Origin: Luteibacter flocculans
GTDB lineage: Bacteria; Pseudomonadota; Gammaproteobacteria; Xanthomonadales; Rhodanobacteraceae
Reading direction: 5' to 3'
DNA: 64,000 bases
Assembly: GCF_023612255.1 (NCBI RefSeq)
Contig: NZ_CP063231.1
Span: 124,001 to 188,000, forward strand
The first letter of the stretch is position 1; every line of letters starts with the position of its first letter. A program made the position numbers and the translations under genes. This document shows positions 28,171-37,814 of this stretch, in pieces. The notes under the pieces were generated by a model. The model was not told where the DNA came from and ran no database searches. It was given only the letters and a program-made list of their open reading frames with translations.

Positions 28171-28308
28171 GGGGACTTCTCCGGCGTCGAGGTCCGCAGT
28201 GCCGAGGTCAATCGCCACTCAGGACATTGTTTGGGACTGCAAATGTTAGCCATGGAAGCTATCGGCCTGATATCGTTATCGGGCCAAGTTATGTCGAGGA
28301 ACGGCCAA

Positions 28309-29100
28309 ATGCTGGACGAACGCATGCGTGCCCTGCTTGATAGCGAGGACGATCCGCCGCTGATCGCCTACGAGGCACGGGGCGAGCTGCCGCTGGAAGA
28401 AATCGACTGGCACAGCCACCTGCGCGGGCAGTTCTTCTACGTGGAACAGGGGTTGGTGATCACGCGTACCGAGCACGGTTCGTGGTTGCTTCCGCCGCAT
28501 AGAGCGGGTTGGATGCCACCGGGCGTGCGGCACACGGTGAGCATCGCGGGCCCCAGTCATGCCTGGGGTGTGTTCATCGCACCGTGCGCGGCGGAAGGTT
28601 TGCCCGACCGGCCCTGCGTCGTGGGGGTCAACGACCTCTTCCGCGCCATCATCAAGCGCGCAGCGACCTGGCCGGTGGACGCGGCACGCGAGCCGGAGAA
28701 GGATCGCCTGTTCGCGGTGCTGCTGGATGAAATGCGGCGCGCGCCGGTGGAGGGGCTGCATCTGCCCATGCCCGTCGATCGCCGCCTGCGGCGCATCGCC
28801 ATGGCGATGTTCGAGCGTCCGGACGATACGCGCGGTATCGAGGAGTGGGCCAGTTGGGCCGGCATGTCCGTGCGCACCCTCACCCGGTTGTTTCGCCAGG
28901 AGACGCAATGCAGCGTCGCGCAGTGGCGGCAACAAGCCCGGCTCGCCTGCGCGCTGGAGCGCCTGGCCCACGGCGAATCGGTATCCGTGGTCGCGGATGC
29001 GCTCGGGTATGCCACGCCCAGTGCGTTCGTGGCGATGTTTCGCAAGGCCTTCGGCGATTCGCCGGGCAGGTACCTCGCGCGGCAGGCCGCCGGTGCCTGA
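28309..29100 (+). CDS. AraC-family regulator with cupin sensor
   Basis: A 263-residue regulator. The N-terminal cupin-like half has DWHSHLRGQFFYVEQGLVI and LLPPHRAGWMPPGVRHTV, the usual pattern of the YesN/AraC subgroup that senses small ligands. The C-terminal pair of helix-turn-helix motifs is clear (WASWAGMSVRTLTRLFRQET, VADALGYATPSAFVAMFRKA, FGDSPGRYL). The start at 28309 is chosen because GAGGA lies 9 bases upstream and homologues start near here. Its target genes are not evident; the neighbours are small unknown genes. Confidence 0.88.
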   Translation: MLDERMRALLDSEDDPPLIAYEARGELPLEEIDWHSHLRGQFFYVEQGLVITRTEHGSWLLPPHRAGWMPPGVRHTVSIAGPSHAWGVFIAPCAAEGLPDRPCVVGVNDLFRAIIKRAATWPVDAAREPEKDRLFAVLLDEMRRAPVEGLHLPMPVDRRLRRIAMAMFERPDDTRGIEEWASWAGMSVRTLTRLFRQETQCSVAQWRQQARLACALERLAHGESVSVVADALGYATPSAFVAMFRKAFGDSPGRYLARQAAGA

Positions 29101-29125
29101 GGCGCATGGTCTTGGCCGCGCGCCG

Positions 29126-29455
29126 CTAGCGCGGCTTGCACATCCATAGCGTCTCGAACGTATAGGCGTCCCCGCTGCGCCGCTCGATCACATCGAGGGA
29201 GATACGCCCGTATCGCCATTCGCCGTGTACGCCCGGAGCACTGGCGTCGTAGCAGGATCGTTGCAGTTCGTACTCGCCCGTCTTCGGGTGGGTCATCCCG
29301 CGTTCTTCCTCCGCGCATTGCGCTATCGCTTCGATGTAGGTGGGGAGCTGGCGCTCTCCAGCGACGAAGTGTTCGTTGGCGCAATTCAGGCTGCCCATGT
29401 CCGGGGGAGACACGGTGGCGACCATCCAGGCGATGACGGGAAAACGATGATGCAT
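29126..29455 (-). CDS. small Cys-containing secreted-like protein, unknown
   Basis: A 109-residue protein from the ATG at 29455, which has AGAGGAG 7 bases upstream. A short hydrophobic start (FPVIAWMVATV) may be a weak signal. The rest contains four Cys (LNCANEHF, IAQCAEEE, RSCYDAS, WMCKPR) that could form two disulphides outside the cytoplasm. No family recognised. It follows kdpE on the same strand after 145 bases, without evident link to potassium transport. Confidence 0.5.
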   Translation of the reverse strand: MHHRFPVIAWMVATVSPPDMGSLNCANEHFVAGERQLPTYIEAIAQCAEEERGMTHPKTGEYELQRSCYDASAPGVHGEWRYGRISLDVIERRSGDAYTFETLWMCKPR

Positions 29456-29600
29456 CGCGGTGCTCCTCTTGATGAAGAGCGGCGAGGCTGCGCGGACGCG
29501 GCGCAGAAGGATATCGGACAATTCCGAGAATTGCGGCGAACCGCTCGAGGCGTGACGAGCATCACGTCCGAGCGTTCGAAGATGAAGACGGAGTGAGGAC

Positions 29601-30299
29601 TCAGGTGGCCGGAAAACGGTAGCCGACACCCGGTTCGGTCTTCAGCCATCGCGGCGTCGTGGGATCGTCGCCGAGCTTTTGGCGCAGCTTGCCCATGACG
29701 ATGCGCAGGTAATGCGTGTCCTGCGTGTGCGTAGCACCCCAGACCTCGCGAAGCATCTGCTGTTGCGTGACCACCCGGCCGGGATGTCGCACCAACAGCG
29801 CCAGCACGGCGAACTCCTTGCGGGTAAGCGTGACGGGTCGGCCGTCCACCGTGACGTCGCGGCGCGCGAGGTCGATGGAGAGGCGATCGTCGTCGTAGCG
29901 CAGCGACGCATCGGCCTGCCCGCTCTTTGCGCCTTGACGCAACAGAGCGCGCAGGCGCGCCATCAGCTCCTGGATACCGAAGGGTTTGGTCACGTAATCG
30001 TTTGCGCCGTTGTCCAGCGCCTTGACCTTCTCGGTTTCCGCATCGCGTACCGAAAGCATCAGAACCGGCACTTCGCTCCACTGGCGAAGTTCACGCAGCA
30101 CGTCGTGGCCTTCCATGTCCGGCAGTCCTAGATCGAGGATGACGAGGTCTGGCGACTGCGTGGCGGCGAGGCCCAGGCCTTCACCGCCCGTCGCGGCCAA
30201 CAGCACGTGGTATCCCTCGGCGCGCAGACCGATGTCGAGGAAGCGGCGAATCTGCGCTTCGTCGTCGATCACCAGAACTCGGGGTGTCGCAGGGGTCAT
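29601..30299 (-). CDS. kdpE: response regulator KdpE
   Basis: A 232-residue OmpR/PhoB-type regulator. The receiver has VLVIDDEAQI, the phosphoacceptor Asp in LVILDLGLPDMEG, Ser/Thr switch MLSVRD and Lys in YVTKPF; the winged-helix output has LTRKEFAVLALLVRHPGRVV and YLRIVMGKLRQKL. It is the partner of KdpD, whose stop overlaps its start by 4 bases. In known systems it activates kdpFABC in low potassium or high osmolarity. No kdpFABC is adjacent here, so its target lies elsewhere or has changed. Confidence 0.93.
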   Translation of the reverse strand: MTPATPRVLVIDDEAQIRRFLDIGLRAEGYHVLLAATGGEGLGLAATQSPDLVILDLGLPDMEGHDVLRELRQWSEVPVLMLSVRDAETEKVKALDNGANDYVTKPFGIQELMARLRALLRQGAKSGQADASLRYDDDRLSIDLARRDVTVDGRPVTLTRKEFAVLALLVRHPGRVVTQQQMLREVWGATHTQDTHYLRIVMGKLRQKLGDDPTTPRWLKTEPGVGYRFPAT

Positions 30300-32947
30300 C
30301 GTTCATCCGGCGTCGCCGGCAGTGGCAACGAAATACGGATGGTGGTGCCTCCGCCGACATGCGGCAAGGCCTCCACGCTTCCGCCATGGGCACCGATCAT
30401 GCCGCGGCAGATCGCCAATCCCAGGCCGGTGCCCTGGCCACCGCGGTCGCCGCGCGACACCGAATAGAACATGTCGAAGATCCGCGCACGCTCGTCTTCG
30501 GGAATGCCCGGGCCCCGGTCGGCGACGTCGATGAGCAAGCGCTCGGCCTCCGATCGCACCGTGACTCGCACGGCCTCGCCCGGCGGGGAGAAACGCGCCG
30601 CGTTCTCCAGGATGTTGAACAGCGCCTGCTCGATCAGGGCCGGGTGCACGTGGAGAAGCAGGGTCTTCGCCGGCAATTGCACGTCCAGGCGCACATCGGG
30701 AAACAGCTTGTGCGCCCGGCCGACGGCGGCGGTTACCACTTCGCCTGCATCTACCCAGTCGCGCTTCAGGGTCAACGTGCCGTGGCCCAGTCGGGTCATG
30801 TCGAGCAGGTTCTGGATGTAGCGGTCCAGTCGCTGCCCTTCGCCGAGGATCGCGTTCAGCAGCTCGTGGCGCTCGTTCTCGGGCAATTGCGTTTCGTAGC
30901 TGAGCAAGGTGCCCGCGGAGCCGATCATCGACGCGAGCGGCGAGCGCAGGTCGTGCGACACCGACGACAGCAACGCGTTGCGCAGCCGCTCGGTTTCGCC
31001 TTGCACGCGTGCGCTTTCCAGCTCGGAGGCAAGGCGCGCACGCTCCAGCGCCTGACTGATGTCGAGGACCATCGCCTGCGCGAGACTGCGACGGTCCGCA
31101 TCCGGCTCGCGATCGACGGGGAAGCGCAGCGCCACGACGCCTGCGCGGCGCGCTTCGCTGCCCAGAGGCAGCATCCAGCACGACGCGCCATGCAACGTAT
31201 CCGTACTGCGACCGGCCGGCTCTGCGTGCGCATCGCTCCAGTCCGCTGCTGCGAGATCCTGGGTGGACAGCGCGAACGTCGCCGGCACCGATGCCGACGT
31301 GACGAGCCGTTCGACGGCGTCGCGCGCGAGCACGGCCACCTCGGCGTCGAGTGCGCGCGCCAGTGCATGCGCCGCGACCGTGCGCACGCCATCGGCGTCG
31401 GCCGCCGTCGCGAGTTGTTGTCCCAGTGTGACCAGTACGCGACCGCGTACCTGTGCAGCGCGCAACGACGCGACCTGGCCGGCCAGACGCGTCGCCAGAC
31501 GGCTGCACACGAGTGCGGCGACGAGGAACAACACAACGGCAAGCACGTCATCGGCATTCGCGATCGCAAACGTGTAACGCGGCGGAGCGAAGAAGAAGTT
31601 GTAGCCGAGAAAACTGAGCAGTGCGGCATACACGGCCACCGCCATCCGCGTGCGCACGGCGACAAAGAGCACGGAGGTCAGGAAGATCAGCGACAGGTTC
31701 GCCACGGACAGGAAACGGTCCGCCACGAACGACAAACCCATGGCGCATGCGGTCGTGAACGTGGCAAAGCCGTAATCCCGCCACGGCATCGGCTGCATGC
31801 TGGCGCGCAGTTGGCGGCGGGCCTTGGCCCGCTCCGCGGGCGTGGCGATGATCGTCAACTCGAGATGCGCGCCCCGGCGCAACAGTTGCTGGGTCAGCGA
31901 GTAACCCAGCCGTCGTGCGATGGGGCGCTCGCGGGTCCGGCCCACCACGATCTGGCCGACGCCTTCGCGGTCTGCCCAGGTCAGCAGTTCATCGGCCACC
32001 GCATGGCCGCGAAGCGTGACGGCTTCGCCACCGAGACGTCGTGCCAGGCGCATGGCGCTGTCCACGCGCTCGCGTCGCTCGGGGTCGACACCGCCACGAT
32101 CCACGAAGAGCACGCTCCACGGCGCGCCGCGCCGCTCGGCGATACGCCGGGTCACGCGCACGAGGTATTCGCTTTGCCCCGCGCCATCGATGGCCGCCAT
32201 CACGCGGCGACGCACCGGCATGGCATCGCCACGCGCCAGCATGTGCCCGCGCAGATCGTGCTCCACGTGCGCGGCCACGGTTTCCACCGCCAGCTCGCGC
32301 AGCGCCGCCAGGTTGCTCGGCGAGAAGAAGGCGTCCAACGCGACCGCAGCGGTCTCGGGCACATAGACCTTGCCCTGGCGCAGTCGCGCGATGAGTTCGC
32401 GCGGCGGAAGATCGACGAGCACGATGTCGCGTGCGCGATCGAGGAACGCATCGGGCACCGTTTCCCGCACCGCGACGCCCGTAATGCGCCGTACCTGATC
32501 GTTGAGGCTTTCCAGGTGCTGCACGTTGAGCGCCGTGTAGACCTCGATGTCCGCGGCGAGCAGTTCGGCGATGTCCTGCCAGCGCAGCGCGTGGCGTCCC
32601 CCGGGCAGGTTGGTGTGCGCCAGCTCATCGACGAGGATGACGGCCGGCTTGCGCGCCAGCGCCGCTTCCAGGTCGAACTCGCGGAATTCACGCCCGGCAT
32701 ATTGCACGGCGCGCGTCGGCAACACTTCCATCCCTTCCAGCAGGGCTGCGGTTTCGGGGCGCCCGTGCGTTTCGACCAGGCCAACGACCACGTCCACGCC
32801 TTGCCGGCGCAGGTCGCGCGCCGCCGAGAGCATGGCGAAGGTCTTGCCGACGCCTGGCGCCGCGCCAAGGAAGACCTTCAGGCGTTGGCCTTCGTCCTGC
32901 ACCGCGTGGAGCAGGGCGTCTGCGCGGGCTTCGCGGGCATCGTTCAT
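30296..32947 (-). CDS. kdpD: sensor histidine kinase KdpD
   Basis: An 883-residue sensor. The N-terminal KdpD domain has the Walker A GAAPGVGKT at 28-36 and VDELAHTN (Walker B region), followed by a universal-stress-like domain (VVGRTRERPIARRLG), four close helices around residues 385-490, a GAF-like domain, and the kinase core with SSVSHDLRSPLASM (phosphorylated His), NILENAARFSP, DRGPGIP and GTGLGLAICRG. The start at 32947 (MNDAREARAD) is chosen because homologues begin here; an ATG 16 codons earlier is also in frame. It forms a two-gene operon with kdpE. Confidence 0.93.
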   Translation of the reverse strand: MNDAREARADALLHAVQDEGQRLKVFLGAAPGVGKTFAMLSAARDLRRQGVDVVVGLVETHGRPETAALLEGMEVLPTRAVQYAGREFREFDLEAALARKPAVILVDELAHTNLPGGRHALRWQDIAELLAADIEVYTALNVQHLESLNDQVRRITGVAVRETVPDAFLDRARDIVLVDLPPRELIARLRQGKVYVPETAAVALDAFFSPSNLAALRELAVETVAAHVEHDLRGHMLARGDAMPVRRRVMAAIDGAGQSEYLVRVTRRIAERRGAPWSVLFVDRGGVDPERRERVDSAMRLARRLGGEAVTLRGHAVADELLTWADREGVGQIVVGRTRERPIARRLGYSLTQQLLRRGAHLELTIIATPAERAKARRQLRASMQPMPWRDYGFATFTTACAMGLSFVADRFLSVANLSLIFLTSVLFVAVRTRMAVAVYAALLSFLGYNFFFAPPRYTFAIANADDVLAVVLFLVAALVCSRLATRLAGQVASLRAAQVRGRVLVTLGQQLATAADADGVRTVAAHALARALDAEVAVLARDAVERLVTSASVPATFALSTQDLAAADWSDAHAEPAGRSTDTLHGASCWMLPLGSEARRAGVVALRFPVDREPDADRRSLAQAMVLDISQALERARLASELESARVQGETERLRNALLSSVSHDLRSPLASMIGSAGTLLSYETQLPENERHELLNAILGEGQRLDRYIQNLLDMTRLGHGTLTLKRDWVDAGEVVTAAVGRAHKLFPDVRLDVQLPAKTLLLHVHPALIEQALFNILENAARFSPPGEAVRVTVRSEAERLLIDVADRGPGIPEDERARIFDMFYSVSRGDRGGQGTGLGLAICRGMIGAHGGSVEALPHVGGGTTIRISLPLPATPDER

Positions 32948-33139
32948 CGGGAAGGCCGGGGTCGGGATGGAGAGAGGGTATCGGAACGCGCGCAAGAGCA
33001 GAACGGACCCCGCTCATGCGAATGCGATCCGTCGAGGTAAACGGACTGCATTGTTGGGCACGGCGCATAGCGGCCGCGTATCGTGCCGCGGCCGGGGCGT
33101 AACGTTTGCGTAAATTCTGCGGTAGACCCGCCTCGCGGG

Positions 33140-35557
33140 TCAGCGCGAGGCAGGCTTCTCCAGCGTGTCGCGGAACAGTTCGTCGATGCGCCGGTATTCG
33201 TCGTACCAGGAATCCGGGTGGACGAAGCCGTGCCGTTCCATCGGGTACAGCGACATCCAGAAGTTCTTCTTGTGCAGTTCGATGAAGCGCTGGTACAGGC
33301 GGATCGAATCGCTGGCGAGCACGTTGTCGTCGATGAGCCCGTGCTCGATCAGCAGCGGATCGCTCAGCGCCTCGGCATAGCGGATGGGCGAGCTGGTCTT
33401 GTACGCATCGGGGTCGAGCTGCGGGTCGTTGAGGATGTTCGACGTGTATTCGTGGTTGTAGCTGGTCCAGTCAGTCACCGGGCGCAGCGCGGCACCGGCG
33501 GCAAACTCACCCGGCGCGCGCAGCAACGCCATCAACGTCATGAAGCCGCCGTAGCTGCCGCCGTACACACCGACGCGCTTCGGATCGACGCCTTGGTTCG
33601 CCACCAGCCAGGCCTTGCCGTCCAGTAGATCTTCCAGTTCCGGATGCCCCATCTGCCGGTAGATGGCCGTGCGCCAGTCGCGGCCGTAGCCCTTGGACGC
33701 GCGGTAATCCATGTCGAGCACCACGTAGCCCCGCTGCACGAGCAGGTTATGGAACATCTGTTCGCGGAAGTACGCGGGATAGGAAAGATGTACGTTCTGC
33801 AGGTAGCCGGCCCCGTGGATGAAGATCACGGCCGGTCGCGACGCTGATGCAGTCGCCTTGCCCCCACTGTAGAACTTGGCCCAGATCGTGCCGGCACCGT
33901 GCTGTGAGGGCACCTCGACGATGGCGGGGGCGATCCATTCGCGCGCCTTGTACGCCGGCTTCCGCGTATCGGTGAGGTCGTGGACCGCATGCGTGCCGAC
34001 GTCGACCGTGGCGAGTTGCGACGGCACGTAAGGCGACGAATGCAGCACGGCCAAACGATCGCCATCGGGCGACAGCGTGAAGTCGTCCAGGCCTTCGAAG
34101 CGCGTGATACGTGTGAGTTCGCCACTGCTTACCGGCACGCTGTAGATGTCGTAGCTGTACGGCGCCACCTTGTTGGTGCGCACGAAGAAGCGCGAGCCGT
34201 CCGGGCTGAGCACGGGGTGATCGACTTCGAAGTGCCCGGAGGTGAGGGCGGTGGGCTTGCCGCCGAGCGGCCGGGTGTAAAGCTGCGCGTAGCCTGACTC
34301 TTCGCTCAGGTACCACAGCGTGCGGCCGTCGCGCAGCCAACCGAAATCGTTGCCGTCCCAGTTGATCCAGGCCTTGTCCGTGAGGCGGTGCTGGCTGACC
34401 AGCGCGTGCCGGTCGAGGTCCACGCTGGCGATCCAGCGGTCCTTGTTGTCGATGGCGCGAAGCTGCACCGCCACCTCGTGGCTGTCGTCGCTCCAGACGA
34501 TGCCCGGGCTGTACTCACCGTTGACGATGATGGGGCGCGTCTTCGGGGCGGCGAGCGCATCGGCCTGATCCGTCTTGCCGTCCTTGCGCAGCGCGGTAAC
34601 GGTTTTCGCGCGGATATCCGCCAGCGGGTCGTCCGTGATGCCCGGCAAGGTTTTGGTGTCGAGCGGGTAGCTCGCGTGCGTCGTGAGGTCGAGCAGGCGG
34701 AGGGATTGCGGTGCGGGATCGTTGCGGCCGACGTAGCTGCGCGTGGCTTCCGTTTCCGCGTAGCCGGAATCCGTCACGTAATGGGTGAGATCGGCCACCT
34801 TGCCCGTATCCGCGTCCTTGGCCTGCGTCACCACGATCAACCAGCGGCCGTCAGGCGACAGCGAGGTATCGGCGATGGAGACCTTCGCACCGAGCCAGAA
34901 GGGCTTGGGCGCGCGACCGGGGTCGGCAGCCGCCAGCGCATCGGCGTCGGCGGTCATGGCGTCCTCGTCCGCCCGCAGCGTGCGCAGCGTCTTGAACAGT
35001 GCTTGCTGGTCGTCCGCGAGCTCGTCCTTCTTCTTCTTCGCCTTGGGATCGTCTTTTTCCTGCAGATCCGCGGCGCGCGACACGGGGCCGCCCGCCACGG
35101 GATAGACGAACCAGTCGTTGTCCGCGCGGAAGGTCAGCAATCGGCCATCGAGCGAGAAGCGCGGATCGCGCTCCTTGGCTGCGGTACGCGTCACCTGCAC
35201 GGTGCTGCCACTCGCAAGGTCGCGGAGGAAGATGTCGCCATGGCGAACGAATGCCGCGTGGCGATGCGCGCGGTCGAAGACCGGCTTGCCGCCGTCTGCC
35301 GTGGCCGCCGCGGCCGGATCGAGACGCTGGGGCGTGCCGCCGCCTGCCGGTACCCGCCAGAGATCGCGCACCGGACTGCCGTCCTGCTTCAGCGCGTAAT
35401 AGACCTGGTTGCCATCGACGCTCCAGTAAGCATCTTCCACCGGGGCGCCGATCCAATCGGGGTTGGCCATGATCGTTTCCATGTCCAACGGCGGCGGAGC
35501 CGCCAGCGCGGGCAGGCTGGCGAGGGCGGTAAGCAGGGCAGTGACAAGGACGCGCAT
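33140..35557 (-). CDS. S9 family prolyl peptidase (dipeptidyl-peptidase IV/acylaminoacyl type)
   Basis: An 805-residue periplasmic serine peptidase. A signal peptide (VLVTALLTALASLPALA) is followed by a WD40-like beta-propeller (repeated SPDGRWL, SPDGSRFFVRT segments) and an alpha/beta-hydrolase domain with the nucleophile S668 (YGGSYGGFM), Asp in EHGLIDDNV and His in ERHGF. The family removes dipeptides or acyl-amino acids from peptide ends, often after proline. The ATG at 35557 has GGAAA nearby and starts the signal. Divergent from a second S9 peptidase whose N-terminus also begins MRVLV, so both may have a common origin or shared export. Confidence 0.9.
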   Translation of the reverse strand: MRVLVTALLTALASLPALAAPPPLDMETIMANPDWIGAPVEDAYWSVDGNQVYYALKQDGSPVRDLWRVPAGGGTPQRLDPAAAATADGGKPVFDRAHRHAAFVRHGDIFLRDLASGSTVQVTRTAAKERDPRFSLDGRLLTFRADNDWFVYPVAGGPVSRAADLQEKDDPKAKKKKDELADDQQALFKTLRTLRADEDAMTADADALAAADPGRAPKPFWLGAKVSIADTSLSPDGRWLIVVTQAKDADTGKVADLTHYVTDSGYAETEATRSYVGRNDPAPQSLRLLDLTTHASYPLDTKTLPGITDDPLADIRAKTVTALRKDGKTDQADALAAPKTRPIIVNGEYSPGIVWSDDSHEVAVQLRAIDNKDRWIASVDLDRHALVSQHRLTDKAWINWDGNDFGWLRDGRTLWYLSEESGYAQLYTRPLGGKPTALTSGHFEVDHPVLSPDGSRFFVRTNKVAPYSYDIYSVPVSSGELTRITRFEGLDDFTLSPDGDRLAVLHSSPYVPSQLATVDVGTHAVHDLTDTRKPAYKAREWIAPAIVEVPSQHGAGTIWAKFYSGGKATASASRPAVIFIHGAGYLQNVHLSYPAYFREQMFHNLLVQRGYVVLDMDYRASKGYGRDWRTAIYRQMGHPELEDLLDGKAWLVANQGVDPKRVGVYGGSYGGFMTLMALLRAPGEFAAGAALRPVTDWTSYNHEYTSNILNDPQLDPDAYKTSSPIRYAEALSDPLLIEHGLIDDNVLASDSIRLYQRFIELHKKNFWMSLYPMERHGFVHPDSWYDEYRRIDELFRDTLEKPASR

Positions 35558-35684
35558 CGGCATTTCCGGCGGGACAAATCGGTCGAGCATAGCGCTCGGT
35601 CACGGCCGAATCTAACCAACCGTCGGCACCGTCGCTCGGTCGCCGCCTTTGCTACCCTCGGGAATCCTCCACGGGAGTTCACCC

Positions 35685-37787
35685 ATGCGCGTCCTCGTTC
35701 CCCGCCTTCTCGCTGCGAGCCTGTTCCTCGCCTTTGCCGCCCAAGCGGCCACGACGCCCCCGCCCGCCACACCGAAACGGGTCGTTTCCGAGACGCTGGC
35801 CGGCCAGCCGGTGAACGATCCGTACCGCTGGCTGGAAAATCCCGAAGCGGCGGACGTGAAGCAGTGGATCGACGCGCAGAACGCCTATACCGAGGCGACG
35901 ATCGGTGCGATGCCACTGGGCAAGGCTCTGAGTGCCCGTATTCGCGAGTTGTCCATCACGTCCACTACGCGTTCCTCACCCACGCTTGCCGGCGGCACCT
36001 TGTTCTACTTCGAGAACACGCCGCCGCAGCCGCAACCGTTGCTCGTGGCGAAGGCCTGGCCCGACGGTCCGACGCGCACGCTGGTGGACCTCAACAAGGG
36101 CGACGGAAGCACCGCCGTCACGGCGTACTGGCCTTCACCGAGCGGCCGTTATCTGGCCTACGGTACGGCCGAGGGCGGCAGCGAACTGACCACCATCCAT
36201 ATTCTCGATACGACCACGGGTAAACCGCTGGGCGACGAGTTGCCCTTTGCGGGCGGCGGTACCACGCCACAGGCGCTGGCCTGGGATGCCGACGAGAAGG
36301 GCGTGACGTATGCGCGCTTCGATGCGCCGACGCAGGGGAAACTGCTGCGCGAGTTCGACGCCTATCTCGCCCATCACGTCATCGGCCAGCCTGCCGCGAA
36401 AGACACCGTGGTCTTCGGCAAGGGCTACTCGCAGGTAGCGGAATACATCCTCAAGGAAAGCCCGGGCGGCAAGGCCACGGCGTTGCTCGCGAACGAAGGC
36501 GATGGCGGTCCGGCGGAGGTCTACCTGCGCGAGGGCACCTCGGCCTTCAAGCGCGTGCTCGGTCACGAGGCCGACGTGCGCGAAGCGAGTTGGGTGGGCG
36601 ACCGTCTTTACGTAGTGAGCTTTGCAGGCGCTCCGCGCGGCAAGATCGTCGCCTTGGGCGCCGACGGCAAGGCGGTCGACGTGCTGCCGCAGGGCGAAGG
36701 CGCCATCCAGCACGTGACGGCGCTGGGCGATGGCTTCCTCGTCGTCCGCAGTGCCGGTCCGGACTGGTGGGCGGATCAGTACGACGCCAAGGCCGGCTTC
36801 GTGCGCCGTGTGCCGCTGCCCGCCACGGGCATCACGATTGGCGGCGTCGCGGCGGAAAAAGGCCAGGGCAAGGCGTTGATCAGCTATACCGGCTGGACCC
36901 AGCCCACGCGCTGGGTGGAATACGACGGCAGCAACGGCTCGATGAAGACGATCTTCGAGGTGAAGCCGGCCGCCGACTATTCGAAGGTGCGCGTGACGCG
37001 AGTGGACGGTACCTCGAAGGACGGCAGCAAGATTCCGGTGACGGTGATCTCGATGGATGGCGTGACGCCGAATGGCAAGCGTCCGACCATCCTCTACAGC
37101 TACGGCGGTTTCGGCATCCCCGTCACCCCGGGCTTCATCGGTGCCAATCTCGCCTGGCTGGAACGCGGCGGCGTGCTGGCGTACGCCAACATCCGCGGCG
37201 GCAACGAGTTCGGCGAGGCGTGGCACGAGCAGGGGCAGAAGACCCGCAAGCAGAACGTGTTCGATGATTTCTATGCCGCGTCGCAGGCATTGATCGACAC
37301 GCATTGGACCGACACGAAGCACCTCGGCATCCTGGGCGGCAGCAATGGCGGCCTGCTGATGGGCGCCGCGCTGACGCAGCATCCGGAACAGTACCGCGCC
37401 GTGGTCGGCGCCGTGGGCATCTATGACGTCCCGCGCCACGAGACCGCCTTTGCGAACGGTCCTTACAACGTGAGCGAATACGGCAGCGTGACCGATCCCG
37501 CCATCGCCAAGGCGATGCTGGCCTACTCGCCCCTGCACAACGTGAAGAAGGGCACGAAGTATCCGGCTGTGCTGCTGACCACCGGCGCCAACGATCCGCG
37601 TGTGGCGCCCTGGCAGTCGCGCAAGTTCGCTGCTGCGCTGCAGGACGCGAGCACGTCGGGACAGCCGGTACTGCTGCTCACGCGGATGAATGCCGGCCAC
37701 GGCATCGGTGCGCCCTTCAGTCAGCGCGTCGGCAATGCGGCGTTGTCGATGACCTTCTTCGCCACCGAACTCGGGCTGGGCGAGTGA
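35685..37787 (+). CDS. prolyl oligopeptidase (S9A), secreted
   Basis: A 700-residue enzyme. Signal peptide (RLLAASLFLAFAAQA) then the propeller with DPYRWLENPEAADVKQWI and the catalytic domain with S553 (LGGSNGGLLMG), D637 (GANDPRVAP) and H672 (AGHGIG). The YSYGGFGIPVTPGF and ANIRGGNEFGEAWH segments are typical of prolyl oligopeptidases, which cut short peptides after proline. Length fits the family plus signal. GGGAG precedes the ATG. Its promoter region is shared with the S9 gene at 33140. Confidence 0.93.
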   Translation: MRVLVPRLLAASLFLAFAAQAATTPPPATPKRVVSETLAGQPVNDPYRWLENPEAADVKQWIDAQNAYTEATIGAMPLGKALSARIRELSITSTTRSSPTLAGGTLFYFENTPPQPQPLLVAKAWPDGPTRTLVDLNKGDGSTAVTAYWPSPSGRYLAYGTAEGGSELTTIHILDTTTGKPLGDELPFAGGGTTPQALAWDADEKGVTYARFDAPTQGKLLREFDAYLAHHVIGQPAAKDTVVFGKGYSQVAEYILKESPGGKATALLANEGDGGPAEVYLREGTSAFKRVLGHEADVREASWVGDRLYVVSFAGAPRGKIVALGADGKAVDVLPQGEGAIQHVTALGDGFLVVRSAGPDWWADQYDAKAGFVRRVPLPATGITIGGVAAEKGQGKALISYTGWTQPTRWVEYDGSNGSMKTIFEVKPAADYSKVRVTRVDGTSKDGSKIPVTVISMDGVTPNGKRPTILYSYGGFGIPVTPGFIGANLAWLERGGVLAYANIRGGNEFGEAWHEQGQKTRKQNVFDDFYAASQALIDTHWTDTKHLGILGGSNGGLLMGAALTQHPEQYRAVVGAVGIYDVPRHETAFANGPYNVSEYGSVTDPAIAKAMLAYSPLHNVKKGTKYPAVLLTTGANDPRVAPWQSRKFAAALQDASTSGQPVLLLTRMNAGHGIGAPFSQRVGNAALSMTFFATELGLGE

Positions 37788-37814
37788 CCGGCGTCGCGTC
37801 CGCTGCCAGGCCGC

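Noticed and set aside
30284-33040. 918-codon frame opposite kdpD
   Set aside because: Antisense shadow of a clear histidine kinase; the frame has no family features.
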